Shown here: piece after piece, positions 26,494-38,349 of the stretch
How the letters are laid out: each line of letters opens with the position of its first letter
Numbering within the stretch: the stretch's first letter is position 1
Assembly (NCBI GenBank): GCA_004020365.1
Contig: SAQR01000004.1
Span: 113,827 to 177,826, forward strand
Source of the DNA: Mesorhizobium sp.
Lineage (GTDB): Bacteria > Pseudomonadota > Alphaproteobacteria > Rhizobiales > Rhizobiaceae
Direction: 5' to 3'
Length of the DNA stretch: 64,000 bases
The notes under the pieces: generated by a model
The model's database searches: none
What the model was told of the DNA's origin: nothing
What the model saw: the letters and a program-made list of their open reading frames with translations, nothing else
Position numbers and translations under genes: made by a program

Positions 26494-27383
26494 TGTCTGA
26501 GCACCGGACGTGTGAGGCAGGTCGGTCCGCCCTCGCAGGCGATGCACAGCGCGTCCGCCTCGAAGGTTGAAACCCTGCAGCCGGCGGCCGCCATGGCCGC
26601 CGCCGTCTTTGGGAAGCCGGCAACGGCGATCACCTGGCGCGGCGCGGTCGGCAGCACATTGAGGCTGAGACCGTTGGAGGCGAAGAACTCCCCGGCGTCG
26701 CCCTCGACCAGGCGAATGCCTCGCGCCCGCAGCATCTGGTAGAAGGCAGCCGGCAAAAGCGGTGCATAGACCAGCGCCAGATCGTCGGCGAGCGGACTGA
26801 TCACAGACATCAGATGCAGGCAGGCGTCCTCGCCATGCCAGAGCGGCAGGTCGTAGCCATAGACCTGGATACCCCTGGGGGTGAGCAGGTTGGCGAGTTG
26901 CTGGATGCCGTCCTGGTTGGTGCGCACGCCGCGGCCGATGGCCAGGGTCCGTGAATCCACCCAGACGCAATCGCCGCCCTCGACCTGTCCGGGAGGCTCG
27001 ATGCGGCCGAGGATAGGCACGCCCATGCGCTTGTAGGCCGCCTCGTGCAGGGCGGGCTCGGCCCGGCGCATCGCCTTGCCCATGGCAAGGATGACGGCGC
27101 CGTGGTCGGTCATCAACGAAGGATCGTGCGTGAAGACCGAATCGGCGAGTCCGTCATCGGCGTCGGTCAGCCATTCGATCTCGGCGCCGGATGCCAGAAC
27201 CAGCGTCGTCAGCGCCTCATGCTGGGCGGCGGCCTTTTGCGGATCGAAGCCCGCACCATAGCGCCATTCCGATGCTTTGGCGCGGGCCATGGCGCTTACG
27301 GCGGACCGCATCAGCACGCGCTGCAGGGGCCCGGCCATGGACTGCGACCCGTATGCTTTACCCACCAAGTGCTCCCCATACAT
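26490..27383 (-). CDS. dimethylargininase / amidinohydrolase family protein
   Basis: 297 residues of the guanidine-modifying pentein superfamily (arginine deiminase, DDAH). Visible catalytic elements: EGGDCVWVD (acid residues binding the guanidinium), His in CLHLMSVIS, and the nucleophile Cys in EGGPTCLTRPVL at the C-terminus. Size fits DDAH-like enzymes rather than 400-residue arginine deiminases. It would hydrolyse an (N-substituted) guanidino compound to citrulline or a ureido product. First gene of a two-gene operon with the ThDP decarboxylase, divergent from an ABC importer across 170 bp. ATG 27383. Confidence 0.85.
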   Translation of the reverse strand: MYGEHLVGKAYGSQSMAGPLQRVLMRSAVSAMARAKASEWRYGAGFDPQKAAAQHEALTTLVLASGAEIEWLTDADDGLADSVFTHDPSLMTDHGAVILAMGKAMRRAEPALHEAAYKRMGVPILGRIEPPGQVEGGDCVWVDSRTLAIGRGVRTNQDGIQQLANLLTPRGIQVYGYDLPLWHGEDACLHLMSVISPLADDLALVYAPLLPAAFYQMLRARGIRLVEGDAGEFFASNGLSLNVLPTAPRQVIAVAGFPKTAAAMAAAGCRVSTFEADALCIACEGGPTCLTRPVLRQ

Positions 27384-27553
27384 CCCATCCAGCCAATAGC
27401 CACTCAGCGAGCCGTGATCAATGGTCCAAAAAGCATGGTTGACGGAGGCAAGCGGAACGGTCCATCTTGAGAATGAAAAGTCTGTTCAGTGATGGTAATG
27501 GGTAAAAAATTCCAGCAGCGACGGCTCCAGCCACTTCGTGAGGCACCGCAAAG

Positions 27554-28369
27554 GTGATAGCGCAAGGCACGGCCCCCGCCCTGAAGTACACGGCGCAGAA
27601 CGACGCCGCCGAAGCCATCCATGTCGAGAACCTGCATAAAAGATTCGGCGAACTGCATGTGCTGAAGGGTGTTTCGCTGTCGGCGCGCGACGGCGAGGTC
27701 ATCGCCATCATCGGCGGCAGCGGCTCGGGCAAATCGACCCTGCTGCGCTGTATCAATTGCCTGGAGAACCCGACCAGCGGGATCATCCGCGTCAATGGCG
27801 AGGAGATCCGGATGAAGGCCGACAGCCATGGCCACACCGTTCCCGCCGACCGCAAGCAGATCGAGCGCATCCGTTCCAGGCTCGGCATGGTCTTCCAGAA
27901 TTTCAATCTGTGGAGCCACATGACGCTGATCGAAAACGTCATCGAGGTTCCGGTGCATGTTCTGGGCGTCAAGCGCGATGTGGCCATCGCCGAGGCGGAA
28001 AAGCTGCTTGCCCGCGTCGGCCTGGCCGAAAAGCGCGACGTCTATCCGGCCTATCTGTCAGGCGGCCAGCAGCAGCGTGCGGCCATCGCCCGGGCGCTGG
28101 CCATCAACCCGCGCGTCATGCTGTTCGACGAGCCGACCTCGGCGCTCGACCCGGAATTGATCGGCGAGGTGCTGAAGGTGATCGGCGATCTGGCGCGCGA
28201 AGGCCGCACCATGGTTCTGGTTACCCACGAGATGAAGTTCGCTCGCGAGGTCGCGACACATGTCGTCTACCTCTATAACGGACTGGTCGAGGAGGAAGGG
28301 CCGCCGGAGCAGATCTTCGGCGCGCCGAAATCCGAAAGGCTGAAGCAATTCATCCGCAACATCGGTTAA
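27554..28369 (+). CDS. polar amino acid ABC transporter ATP-binding protein
   Basis: 271-residue HisP/GlnQ-type ATPase. Walker A GGSGSGKST (about residue 55), Q-loop FQNFNLW, signature LSGGQQQRAAIARALA, Walker B VMLFDEPTSALDPE, His in VTHEMKFA. The longer HisP-type insertion is present, as in histidine/arginine/octopine importers. GTG start at 27554, following a weak GAGG. First gene of an importer operon divergent from the amidinohydrolase. Confidence 0.92.
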   Translation: MIAQGTAPALKYTAQNDAAEAIHVENLHKRFGELHVLKGVSLSARDGEVIAIIGGSGSGKSTLLRCINCLENPTSGIIRVNGEEIRMKADSHGHTVPADRKQIERIRSRLGMVFQNFNLWSHMTLIENVIEVPVHVLGVKRDVAIAEAEKLLARVGLAEKRDVYPAYLSGGQQQRAAIARALAINPRVMLFDEPTSALDPELIGEVLKVIGDLAREGRTMVLVTHEMKFAREVATHVVYLYNGLVEEEGPPEQIFGAPKSERLKQFIRNIG

Positions 28370-28419
28370 GCCGAGGCGGACGAAAAAACGGGAACAACAA
28401 CAAACTGGGAGTTTTTGGC

Positions 28420-29214
28420 ATGAAGACCGTTCTGAAAACATTTGCCGCAGCACTTGTGCTCGGCGTCGCCGCAATGGGCATGGCAAGGGCCGAGCCGGTC
28501 AAGATCGGCGTCGCTGCCGAACCCTATCCGCCTTTCACCTCGCCGGATGCTTCCGGCAAATGGGTTGGTTGGGAGATCGAATTCATCGAGGCCGTCTGCG
28601 CCGAGCAGAAACTCGATTGCGTCATCACCCCCGTCGCCTGGGACGGCATCATCCCGGCGCTGACGACCAAGAAGATCGACGTCATCGCCAGTTCCATGTC
28701 GATCACCGACGAGCGCAAGAAGACGATCGACTTCTCCGACAAATATTACAACACCCCGACAGCCATCATCGGACCAAAGGACCAGAAGTTCGGCGCTACC
28801 CCGGAAGATCTCAAGGGCAAGATCATCGGCGTGCAAGTTTCGACCGTGCATGCCGACTACGTCAAGAAGCACTTCACCGAAGCCGCGGAAATCAAGGAAT
28901 ATCAGACCCAGGACGAAGCCAACCAGGATCTTGCCGCCGGCCGTGTCGATGCCGTGCAGGCCGATTCCATCGCGCTCGATGCCTTCCTGAAATCGGATCA
29001 GGGCAAGCAATGCTGCGATCTGAAGGGCACCGTCGCGCCGGATCTGGCGATCCTCGGGCCCGGCGTCGGCGCCGGTGTCCGCAAGGAAGACACCGAGCTG
29101 AAGGAGAAGATCAACGCCGGCATCAAGGCGATCCGCGCCAACGGCAAATATGACGAGATTTCGAAGAAATACTTCGATTTCGATATCTATGGAGACGACC
29201 CACAGTCGAACTGA
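28420..29214 (+). CDS. polar amino acid ABC transporter substrate-binding protein
   Basis: 264 residues with a Sec signal peptide cleaved near ARA-EPV (residue ~24) and an SBP_bac_3 domain: IGVAAEPYPPFTSPDASGKWVGWEIEF, SMSITDERKKTIDFSDKYY (bound-amino-acid arm), LAAGRVDAVQADS. The WVGWEIEF sequence and two adjacent Cys (QCCDLKG, about residue 197) resemble lysine/arginine/ornithine/octopine-type binding proteins, which have a similar Cys pair. Periplasmic. 50 bp after the ATPase gene. Confidence 0.9.
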   Translation: MKTVLKTFAAALVLGVAAMGMARAEPVKIGVAAEPYPPFTSPDASGKWVGWEIEFIEAVCAEQKLDCVITPVAWDGIIPALTTKKIDVIASSMSITDERKKTIDFSDKYYNTPTAIIGPKDQKFGATPEDLKGKIIGVQVSTVHADYVKKHFTEAAEIKEYQTQDEANQDLAAGRVDAVQADSIALDAFLKSDQGKQCCDLKGTVAPDLAILGPGVGAGVRKEDTELKEKINAGIKAIRANGKYDEISKKYFDFDIYGDDPQSN

Positions 29215-29369
29215 CGGCGTGCATCCCTGAGCGAACCACGCGGCGTGGACAACGCGCCGTGTGGCCTCATCGAAATCCACCCAGGCAAGCTTTCCGCTGA
29301 CGGCATCGCCGGCGGTTTGGCGCCAGCAATTCGGGGGCGACGCTGATCGACGCATTTCTACCGGCCTCT

Positions 29370-30092
29370 GTGGCCCGCATCATCGAACTGCTTTCGCCGA
29401 CGCCACCTGGCTGGGGCGGAACGCTTCTGGTCGGACTGCTCCACTCGGTCGAGATCGCTGCCGGTGCGTTCGGTCTCGGCCTCGTCATCGGCATCTGCGG
29501 TGCGTATGGCAAGCTCTATGGCGGGCCCGTGGTGCGCGATCTGCTGGCGTTCTATACGACGATCGTCCGCGCCGTGCCGGAGCTGGTGCTGATCCTGCTG
29601 CTCTATTATGCCGGCACCGATTTGATCAACCAGTTGCTGACGGCAATGGGATATCAGCGCATCGATATCAGCGGGCTGGTGGCCGGTATTGCCGTGCTCG
29701 GCTTCGTCCAGGGCGCTTATTCGACCGAGGTGATGCGCGGCGCGATCCTTGCCATTCCGCAGGGACAGATCGAAGCCGCGCGCGCCTATGGCATGTCTCC
29801 CGGCCTGCTGCTGCGACGCATCACGCTGCCGGCGATGCTGCCTTTCGCCATACCGGGCCTTGCCAATCTCTGGCTGATCGCCACCAAGGACACCGCCCTG
29901 CTGGCGGTCGTCGGCTTCTTCGAACTGACATTGGCCACGCGGCAAGCGGCGGGCGTGACCAAAGCCTATCTTACCTTCTTCCTCGCCGCGGGCGTGATCT
30001 ATCTTCTGTTGACGCTGGTCTCCAATCTGATCATCGGCCGCATCGAGGCCTGGGCCCGGCGCGGCATGCCCTCCCTCAAGGAGGCGCATTGA
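29370..30092 (+). CDS. amino acid ABC transporter permease (HisQ-type)
   Basis: 240 residues, five or six TM helices, with the EAA-like loop IEAARAYGMSPGLLLRRITLP. The listed start is GTG 29370, but the frame is open upstream and the peptide IDAFLPASVARII fits the family N-terminus, so the real start may be a non-standard codon such as CTG at 29343, which follows GGGGG. Its stop overlaps the next permease start (TGATG), so the pair is coupled. Confidence 0.88.
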   Translation: MARIIELLSPTPPGWGGTLLVGLLHSVEIAAGAFGLGLVIGICGAYGKLYGGPVVRDLLAFYTTIVRAVPELVLILLLYYAGTDLINQLLTAMGYQRIDISGLVAGIAVLGFVQGAYSTEVMRGAILAIPQGQIEAARAYGMSPGLLLRRITLPAMLPFAIPGLANLWLIATKDTALLAVVGFFELTLATRQAAGVTKAYLTFFLAAGVIYLLLTLVSNLIIGRIEAWARRGMPSLKEAH

Positions 30093-30901
30093 TGGCTGTC
30101 GAAGCGACCATCGTCAACGTAGCCGCCCGCGCGTCGCTGTGGTTGCAGCCGCACCGCATCGTGCTGATTGTGACGGGACTGGCGCTGGTTTTTGCGGCCG
30201 CTTTTTTCATGCGCTGGGACTGGCTGCCGCAGTATTACGAAATGGCGCTAGTCGGCCTCTGGCGCACGCTCTGGATCCTCGCCGTCACCTGCACACTGGG
30301 CTTCCTGCTCGCCGTGCCGCTCGGATTGGCGCAGGCTGCCGGCCCGTTCTGGCTCGCGGCGCCTACCAAGGCCTTCTGCACCGTCATCAGGGGAACGCCG
30401 CTGCTGCTGCAGCTCTGGCTGCTCTACTATGGGCTCGGCTCGCTGTTTCCACAGTACCCATGGGTACGCGAGTCCTGGATGTGGCCGTATCTCAGGCAAG
30501 CGTGGCCCTATGGCGTCCTGGCGCTGACCTTGTCCTTCGCCGGCTACGAGGGGGAAGTGATGCGGGGTGCCTTTGCCGGGGTTCCGAAAGGACAGTTGGA
30601 AGCGGCGCGTGCCTTCGGCATGAGCCGCTGGAAGATCCTGCGGCGGATTTGGCTGCCGCAAGCCTTCTACCGGGCGTTGCCGACGCTGACCGGCGAAACC
30701 GTGCTGCAGCTGAAATCGACGCCGCTGGTGGCGACCATCAGCGTGATCGACATATTCGCCGTCTCGTCCAAAGTGCGGCAGAGCACTTTCCTCACCTATG
30801 AACCCTTGCTGCTCCTGGCGTTGATCTATATGGCGATCACCGGCATCCTGGTCTTCGCCCTCGGCAAGATCGAGGCGCGGATCCCGAACAAGATTGGCTA
30901 A
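30092..30901 (+). CDS. amino acid ABC transporter permease (HisM-type)
   Basis: 269 residues with five or six TM helices and the loop LEAARAFGMSRWKILRRIWLP, completing the four-gene importer. ATG 30092 has AAGGAGG upstream. The same frame is open far upstream but that part is only the out-of-frame shadow of the first permease. Operon continues to a dehydrogenase gene after a hairpin-forming repeat. Confidence 0.92.
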   Translation: MAVEATIVNVAARASLWLQPHRIVLIVTGLALVFAAAFFMRWDWLPQYYEMALVGLWRTLWILAVTCTLGFLLAVPLGLAQAAGPFWLAAPTKAFCTVIRGTPLLLQLWLLYYGLGSLFPQYPWVRESWMWPYLRQAWPYGVLALTLSFAGYEGEVMRGAFAGVPKGQLEAARAFGMSRWKILRRIWLPQAFYRALPTLTGETVLQLKSTPLVATISVIDIFAVSSKVRQSTFLTYEPLLLLALIYMAITGILVFALGKIEARIPNKIG

Positions 30902-30903
30902 GT

Positions 30904-30978
30904 GAGGAGCGAATAGAGAGTAGCGAATAGCGAATAGTTCGCTGATTTCCTCTACTCGCTACTCCCTATTCGCTACTC
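30904..30978. repeat. intergenic inverted repeat with AGTAGCGAATAG units
   Basis: Two 27-bp arms (30904-30930 and 30952-30978) match at 24 positions and the mismatches allow G-U pairs in RNA. Arms are built of repeated A/GAGTAGCGAATAG units. The hairpin lies between the permease and the reductase genes and could attenuate downstream expression or protect the upstream mRNA. Confidence 0.7.
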
Positions 30979-31002
30979 GCCAGAACATCAGGGCAGCTAA
31001 AG

Positions 31003-32004
31003 ATGCAACTCAGTCTCGAGCAGGCGACAGGGCTGTGCCGAATGGCAGCGCTCGGCGCCGGCGCCAATGAAGAAGCGGCGCAGTCGCTCGCAGCCTCCAT
31101 CGTAGCCGCCGAGGCAGAAGGTCTGTCGACGGTCGGACTGTCGCATTTCATCGACTATCTCGAAGCGCTGGAGGCCGGCCGCATCGACGGCAAGGCCGAG
31201 CCGGTCATCACCAGGCCGGCTTTGGCGATCTATCTCTCCGACGCGCGCGGCGGTCTGGCGCATACCGGCTTCGACCGCACCATCGACGATCTCGCCAAGG
31301 CGGCGCGCCTGTTCGGCGTTGCCATCTTTTCGCAGAAGAACGCCTATACATGCGGCGCGCTCGGCTATTTCACCGGACGGCTGGCCGCGCAGGGGCTGGT
31401 GTCCTTCGCCGCGACCAATGGACCGGCGGTGCTTGCCGGCTCCGGCTCGGTCAAGCCGGTCTATTGCACCAACCCGATGTCCTTCGCCGCGCCCGCCGCC
31501 GATGGAGCGCCGCTGGTGATCGACCAGTCGTCGAGCGCAACCGCCTTTGTGAACATCCGCAAGGCGGCCAAGGACGGCAAGAGAATTCCAGAAGGCTGGG
31601 CCCTGGACGCGAGCGGCAACCCGACCACCGATCCCGCCGCCGCCATGAAAGGCGCTATGCTTGCCTTCGGCGGCCAGCGCGGCGCCAACATCGCACTGAT
31701 GGTCGAAGTGCTGGCAGCGGGCCTGTCGGGCGCCAACTGGTCGCTCGATGCGCCATGGTTCACCGACGGCCCGGACAGTCCCGGAACCGGTCTCTTCGTG
31801 CTGGCCGTCGAGCCCAAGCTGCTCGATCCGAATTTCGAGAAGCGCATGAAAGATCAACTCGACCGGTTGCGCCGCCGCTATGGCGTGCATGTGCCCGGCC
31901 GTGCCCGGGCCGAAGCGGCGGAGAAGGCAGCGGCACGGGGCATAACGGCTCCGAAAGCCGTGGTGCAGCGCATCTCCGAATTCGCCGCCCGGTATTCTTC
32001 CTGA
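31003..32004 (+). CDS. Ldh_2 family oxidoreductase (malate/L-lactate dehydrogenase-like)
   Basis: 333 residues of the family containing YbiC, ureidoglycolate dehydrogenase and delta1-piperideine/pyrroline-2-carboxylate reductase, an NAD(P)-binding fold distinct from Rossmann enzymes. Seen: LSHFIDYLEAL in the N-terminal catalytic region, ATNGPAVLAGSGS, TNPMSFAAPA, IDQSSSATAF and PEGWALDASGNPTTDP. The KNAYTCGALGYF segment differs from the NSxHFG-type sequence of many members. Context after an amino acid importer favours reduction of a cyclic imino acid (Pyr2C/Pip2C) or an amino-acid-derived 2-oxoacid; this is inference. ATG 31003. Confidence 0.8.
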   Translation: MQLSLEQATGLCRMAALGAGANEEAAQSLAASIVAAEAEGLSTVGLSHFIDYLEALEAGRIDGKAEPVITRPALAIYLSDARGGLAHTGFDRTIDDLAKAARLFGVAIFSQKNAYTCGALGYFTGRLAAQGLVSFAATNGPAVLAGSGSVKPVYCTNPMSFAAPAADGAPLVIDQSSSATAFVNIRKAAKDGKRIPEGWALDASGNPTTDPAAAMKGAMLAFGGQRGANIALMVEVLAAGLSGANWSLDAPWFTDGPDSPGTGLFVLAVEPKLLDPNFEKRMKDQLDRLRRRYGVHVPGRARAEAAEKAAARGITAPKAVVQRISEFAARYSS

Positions 32005-32226
32005 AGACGTCCTTCGGATCGTTGATCGCGCGACAGCGGGCGTACTTGCCGTTACGCCCAGGTTGCCTCATCGAACCACGTTTCGGAAACAGAAGTCACC
32101 TGGAAATCCGGCGTCGGCCGGTTTCCCGCATCTGATCAGTAACATGCATTTCCCGGTCAACTTTAGTTCATTTGACTTTGACTGGGGTGGCGGCTGTTTG
32201 CGCGAAGCAGCAAGAGAGGAACCCAA

Positions 32227-32679
32227 ATGTCCGCAAGCACCGACAATTCCAGCAGAAGCCTTTTCGTCCCCGCCCTTGGCAGCCTCTATGCGGCGCTGAA
32301 CACCACATCTGAAACCATGCTGCGCGCCGTGGCCGGCATCTTCCTCACCATCCATGGCTCTGGCAAGATCACCGACCCGCTCGGCGCCGCCGAGATGGTC
32401 GAAGGCCTCGGCTTCTATCCTGGCGCGTTCTGGTCGGTGCTGCTGGCTTGCACCGAGTTCTTCGGCGGCATCTTCATCGCCATCGGTCTGTTGACCCGCC
32501 CGGCCGCCTTCGCCGGAATGTTCGTGCTTCTGGTCACCGTCTGGTTCCACTGGGTCACCAAGGGCGAGGGCTTTTCGGGTGCCGAAAAATCGCTGCTATG
32601 GGCGGCGATCCTGTTCTTCTTCGTCATTCGCGGCGGCAACCGCCAATCGGTCGACGCGCGTATCGGCAAGGCGTTCTGA
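32227..32679 (+). CDS. DoxX family membrane protein
   Basis: 150 residues with four TM helices; family blocks are VAGIFLTIHGSGKI, GLGFYPGAFWSVLLACTEFFGGIFIAIGLLTRPAA and a C-terminal span before RGGNRQSVD. DoxX relatives act in membrane redox or stress functions that are poorly defined. ATG 32227 follows GAGGAACC. Stand-alone gene; 222 bp before it show no clear feature beyond a possible promoter. Confidence 0.88.
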   Translation: MSASTDNSSRSLFVPALGSLYAALNTTSETMLRAVAGIFLTIHGSGKITDPLGAAEMVEGLGFYPGAFWSVLLACTEFFGGIFIAIGLLTRPAAFAGMFVLLVTVWFHWVTKGEGFSGAEKSLLWAAILFFFVIRGGNRQSVDARIGKAF

Positions 32680-32796
32680 ACCAGCCGACACCGCGGCAAA
32701 CGGCGACAAAGGATCGCCCTTTGCCTTCGGCGCGAAACCGATTATGAACGGCTTCAGCCAAGCCCAGTAAATCTGGAAAGCGCGCCGGAGCCAGCA

Positions 32797-33771
32797 ATGA
32801 CCGAAATCCTGCAGACCCCAAAGCTCGTCGTCGTGTTCGGCGGCTCCGGCTTTGTCGGCCGCCATGTGGTGCGGGCGCTGGCCAGGCGCGGCTACCGCAT
32901 CAGGGTCGCCTGCCGCCGGCCCGATCTCGCCGGCCATCTGCAGCCGCTCGGCAATGTCGGCCAGATCCAGCCGGTGCAGGCCAATATTCGCGTGCGCTGG
33001 TCGGTCGACCGCGCCGTGCAGGGCGCCGACCATGTCGTCAATTTGGTAGCCATCCTGCATGAGAGCGGCCGGCAGAAGTTTACGCCCGTCCACGAGTTCG
33101 GCGCCCGCGCGGTCGCCGAAGCGGCGCGCGCCGTCGGCGCCGGGCTAACCCATATCTCGGCGCTGGGCGCCGATCTGAACGGACAATCCGAGTATGCGCG
33201 CACCAAGGCGCTCGGTGAAAAAGCGGTCCTGGAGACGATCGAGGATGCGGTCATCTTGCGGCCCTCGATCAATTTCGGCCCCGAGGACAGCTTCTTCAAC
33301 CGCTTCGCCAGCATGGCGCGCTATTCGCCGGTCCTGCCGCTGATCGGCGGCGGGCGGACCAAATTCCAGCCGGTCTATGTCGGCGATGTCGCCGAGGCGG
33401 TGGCGCGCTCTGTCGACGGCAAAGCCCAGGGCGGCCGGATCTACGAGCTTGGCGGACCTCAGGTGCTCACCTTCAAGCAATGCATGCAGGAAATGCTTGC
33501 CATGATCGACCGCAAGCGGTTCCTGGTGTCGGTGCCGTGGTGGGTGGCGAGCATGAAGGCATCGATCCTCGAGCTTTTGCCCAATCCGCTGCTGACCAAG
33601 GATCAGGTCCTGCTGTTGCGCGTGGACAACATCGTGTCGGACGCGGCCATCAGGGAAAACCGGACGCTCGCCGGTCTCGATATCCAGCCACAGTCGATCG
33701 GCAGCATCCTGCCGAGCTATCTCTGGCGCTACCGGCCCGCCGGCCAGTTCCAGCGCAAGACGGCGGAATAG
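32797..33771 (+). CDS. complex I NDUFA9 subunit family protein (atypical SDR)
   Basis: 324 residues of NAD(P)-binding extended/atypical SDR type: glycine motif VVFGGSGFVGRHVVRAL (residues 11-27), then HVVNLVAILHE, LTHISALGAD, SEYARTKALGEKAV and a C-terminal region PWWVASMKASILELLPNPLLTKDQV. Alphaproteobacterial homologues of mitochondrial complex I assembly/accessory subunit NDUFA9 have this pattern. Probably binds NADPH and associates with the inner face of the membrane. ATG 32797 after CCGGAG. Convergent with the P450 gene, 16 bp apart. Confidence 0.88.
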   Translation: MTEILQTPKLVVVFGGSGFVGRHVVRALARRGYRIRVACRRPDLAGHLQPLGNVGQIQPVQANIRVRWSVDRAVQGADHVVNLVAILHESGRQKFTPVHEFGARAVAEAARAVGAGLTHISALGADLNGQSEYARTKALGEKAVLETIEDAVILRPSINFGPEDSFFNRFASMARYSPVLPLIGGGRTKFQPVYVGDVAEAVARSVDGKAQGGRIYELGGPQVLTFKQCMQEMLAMIDRKRFLVSVPWWVASMKASILELLPNPLLTKDQVLLLRVDNIVSDAAIRENRTLAGLDIQPQSIGSILPSYLWRYRPAGQFQRKTAE

Positions 33772-33787
33772 CCAATCAGGCCGCTCA

Positions 33788-35158
33788 CTAAAGCCGCCGC
33801 GTGACCTGCATCGGCAGGCCGCCCTGCGGTTGCGTCGTCAGTTTCTGCACCGGCCACGGTTTGGTCTCGGCGGTGGTATCGAAGCGGAAGCGCGACAGCA
33901 GGATCGCCAGAGCGATGATCGCCTCCTGCATGGCAAAGCTGGCGCCGATGCAGACGCGAGGACCGGCGCCGAACGGCAAATACTGAAAACGGTCGATCTT
34001 CTCGCGATTTCCCGGATGGAAACGTTCGGGCATGAAGGCGTCGGGCCGGTCCCATAGCTTGCGATGGCGGTGGACGACCCAGGGCATGACCAGCACCGCA
34101 GCACGCCTTGGTATGTAGAGGCCGTTCCAGGTTTCGGGCTCGATCGGCTCGCGGTTGATCGACGGCGCCGGCGGATAAAGCCTGAGCCCCTCCTCGAAGG
34201 CGGCGCGGGTGAACGGCATGGCGTCGAGCCACTTTGTCGGGTCGGGCTCACGCGCCAGCACCGCATCGATCTCGCGCTCGACCTTTTCGCGCTCCCAAGG
34301 CGCTTCGGCCAGGCAATAGAGCGTCCAGCCGAGTGCACGCGCCGTGGTCTCGTGACCGGCGCCGATGAAGGTGATGATGTTGTCCTCGACCTCGGCGCGC
34401 GTCAGCCCGTCCGGTCCCTCCGCCTTGAGCAAAAGCGTGAGGAAATCCTGCGGCACCTTGTGCGGATCGCGCTTGAGCCGCTCTTCGCGCATCTTGACGG
34501 TGTCGGTGACGATCTTGCGGAAATAGGCCATGGTCTTGCGGCCGCGCATGCGGGTCAGGCGCGGCAGCCAGTCTGGCGCCCGCAACAGATCGAGCGGATC
34601 AACCCTGCCCATGGTCTCGAACAGCCGGTCGATCTCCTTGGCGAAGCTGCCCGGCTCACCTGATATCTCACCGGAAAACAGCGTCTCGGCCAGGATGTCA
34701 AAGGTAAGCAGCGTCATGTCGTGGGCAATGTCCGACGTGCCGCCGCCCTCGTAGCGGGTGACGAACTCCCGCGTACGCCTCAGCATCGGCTCGGCAAAAC
34801 CGAAGATGTGGCGCGGCGTGAACACCGGCGCCATCGCCTTGCGTGAACGTCGCCAGACCTCACCCTCGGCGGTCAGCAGTCCGTCGCGCAGGATCGGCCG
34901 CAGGATCATCTGCCGCACCGTCGCCATCTTGTAGTTTTTGGCATTGTCGACCAGCACGTGGCGAATGAGGCCGAGGTCGTTCGCGATGACCAGAGGCCCG
35001 CCGATGCCGGTAACCGATATCCAGGGTTCGTTATAGGTCGGCTCGCCCCACAGTTCGAGAGGATTGCGATAAACGATGCGGATCATCTCCAGCGTCGAAG
35101 GCGGCGACGTGCGCGGCTTCGGCACCGGCGGGACAAAGGGGGCGGGCTGACTGTCCAT
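33788..35158 (-). CDS. cytochrome P450
   Basis: 456-residue soluble P450. I-helix oxygen-binding motif GAGHETTA, K-helix ExxR in FEEGLRLYPPAPS, meander PERFHPGNREKID and heme-ligand loop FGAGPRVCIG. No N-terminal membrane anchor. ATG 35158 is chosen; the frame extends further 5' to 35482 but that part is Pro/Ser/Arg-rich and overlaps the gyrB promoter. It resembles CYP102/CYP4-like fatty acid hydroxylase-type sequences by eye; no redox partner gene is adjacent. Substrate unknown. Confidence 0.92.
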   Translation of the reverse strand: MDSQPAPFVPPVPKPRTSPPSTLEMIRIVYRNPLELWGEPTYNEPWISVTGIGGPLVIANDLGLIRHVLVDNAKNYKMATVRQMILRPILRDGLLTAEGEVWRRSRKAMAPVFTPRHIFGFAEPMLRRTREFVTRYEGGGTSDIAHDMTLLTFDILAETLFSGEISGEPGSFAKEIDRLFETMGRVDPLDLLRAPDWLPRLTRMRGRKTMAYFRKIVTDTVKMREERLKRDPHKVPQDFLTLLLKAEGPDGLTRAEVEDNIITFIGAGHETTARALGWTLYCLAEAPWEREKVEREIDAVLAREPDPTKWLDAMPFTRAAFEEGLRLYPPAPSINREPIEPETWNGLYIPRRAAVLVMPWVVHRHRKLWDRPDAFMPERFHPGNREKIDRFQYLPFGAGPRVCIGASFAMQEAIIALAILLSRFRFDTTAETKPWPVQKLTTQPQGGLPMQVTRRL

Positions 35159-37952
<2,794 letters not shown>

Positions 37953-37970
37953 GGCCCAATCCGGATATTT

Positions 37971-38192
37971 GCGGTATTGGCATGCTCGTGTGCCAATCGG
38001 CTTTATGCTTCGGGTCCTCCCAGTTTGCGGCCGAGATCGACGGCGTCATGCAGCACGCCGATATGCGAGCGCGGCGGGGTGCCGGCGGCTGCCGTTGCGT
38101 TGACGTAGGTCGCCTTCAGCGACTAGTGGAGCCTGTGCGTGAAGATGCGGCCAAGCGAACTGCGGAGCTCGACCTGAATGTTCTCCACGCCG
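37971..38192 (-). pseudogene. duplicated 3'-end fragment of the hydrolase gene (repeat copy 1)
   Basis: 222 bp closely matching 40149-40372, which is the last ~63 codons and the downstream region of the hydrolase gene on the minus strand. Differences are scattered substitutions and small indels, including one that destroys the frame. No start and no upstream gene body: a non-coding remnant. Together with copy 2 it flanks a 2.2-kb insertion. The stretch 38193-38349 shows no gene. Confidence 0.85.
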
Positions 38193-38349
38193 CTGTTTCC
38201 GTAAAGAACCATGCGTGCGGGATCGAATGATGGCTGCCTGCTTCAGAAACTCCAAAGCAGCTACAATCGCTTGCTGAGTAGTAGGGCCGCAGAAATCGGC
38301 GGGACCCGTGCGATGCACGAAAACCAGGCTGCGAGATTGCAGCCGCCGT

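Noticed and set aside
26493-26970. N-terminal extension of the ThDP decarboxylase
   Set aside because: The frame is open but overlaps the amidinohydrolase gene and encodes no family-like sequence; the ATG at 26493 with ATGA overlap is convincing.
29261-30901. 546-residue frame apparently fusing two permeases
   Set aside because: Only the part from 30092 is the real permease; the first half is the out-of-frame shadow of the preceding permease gene.
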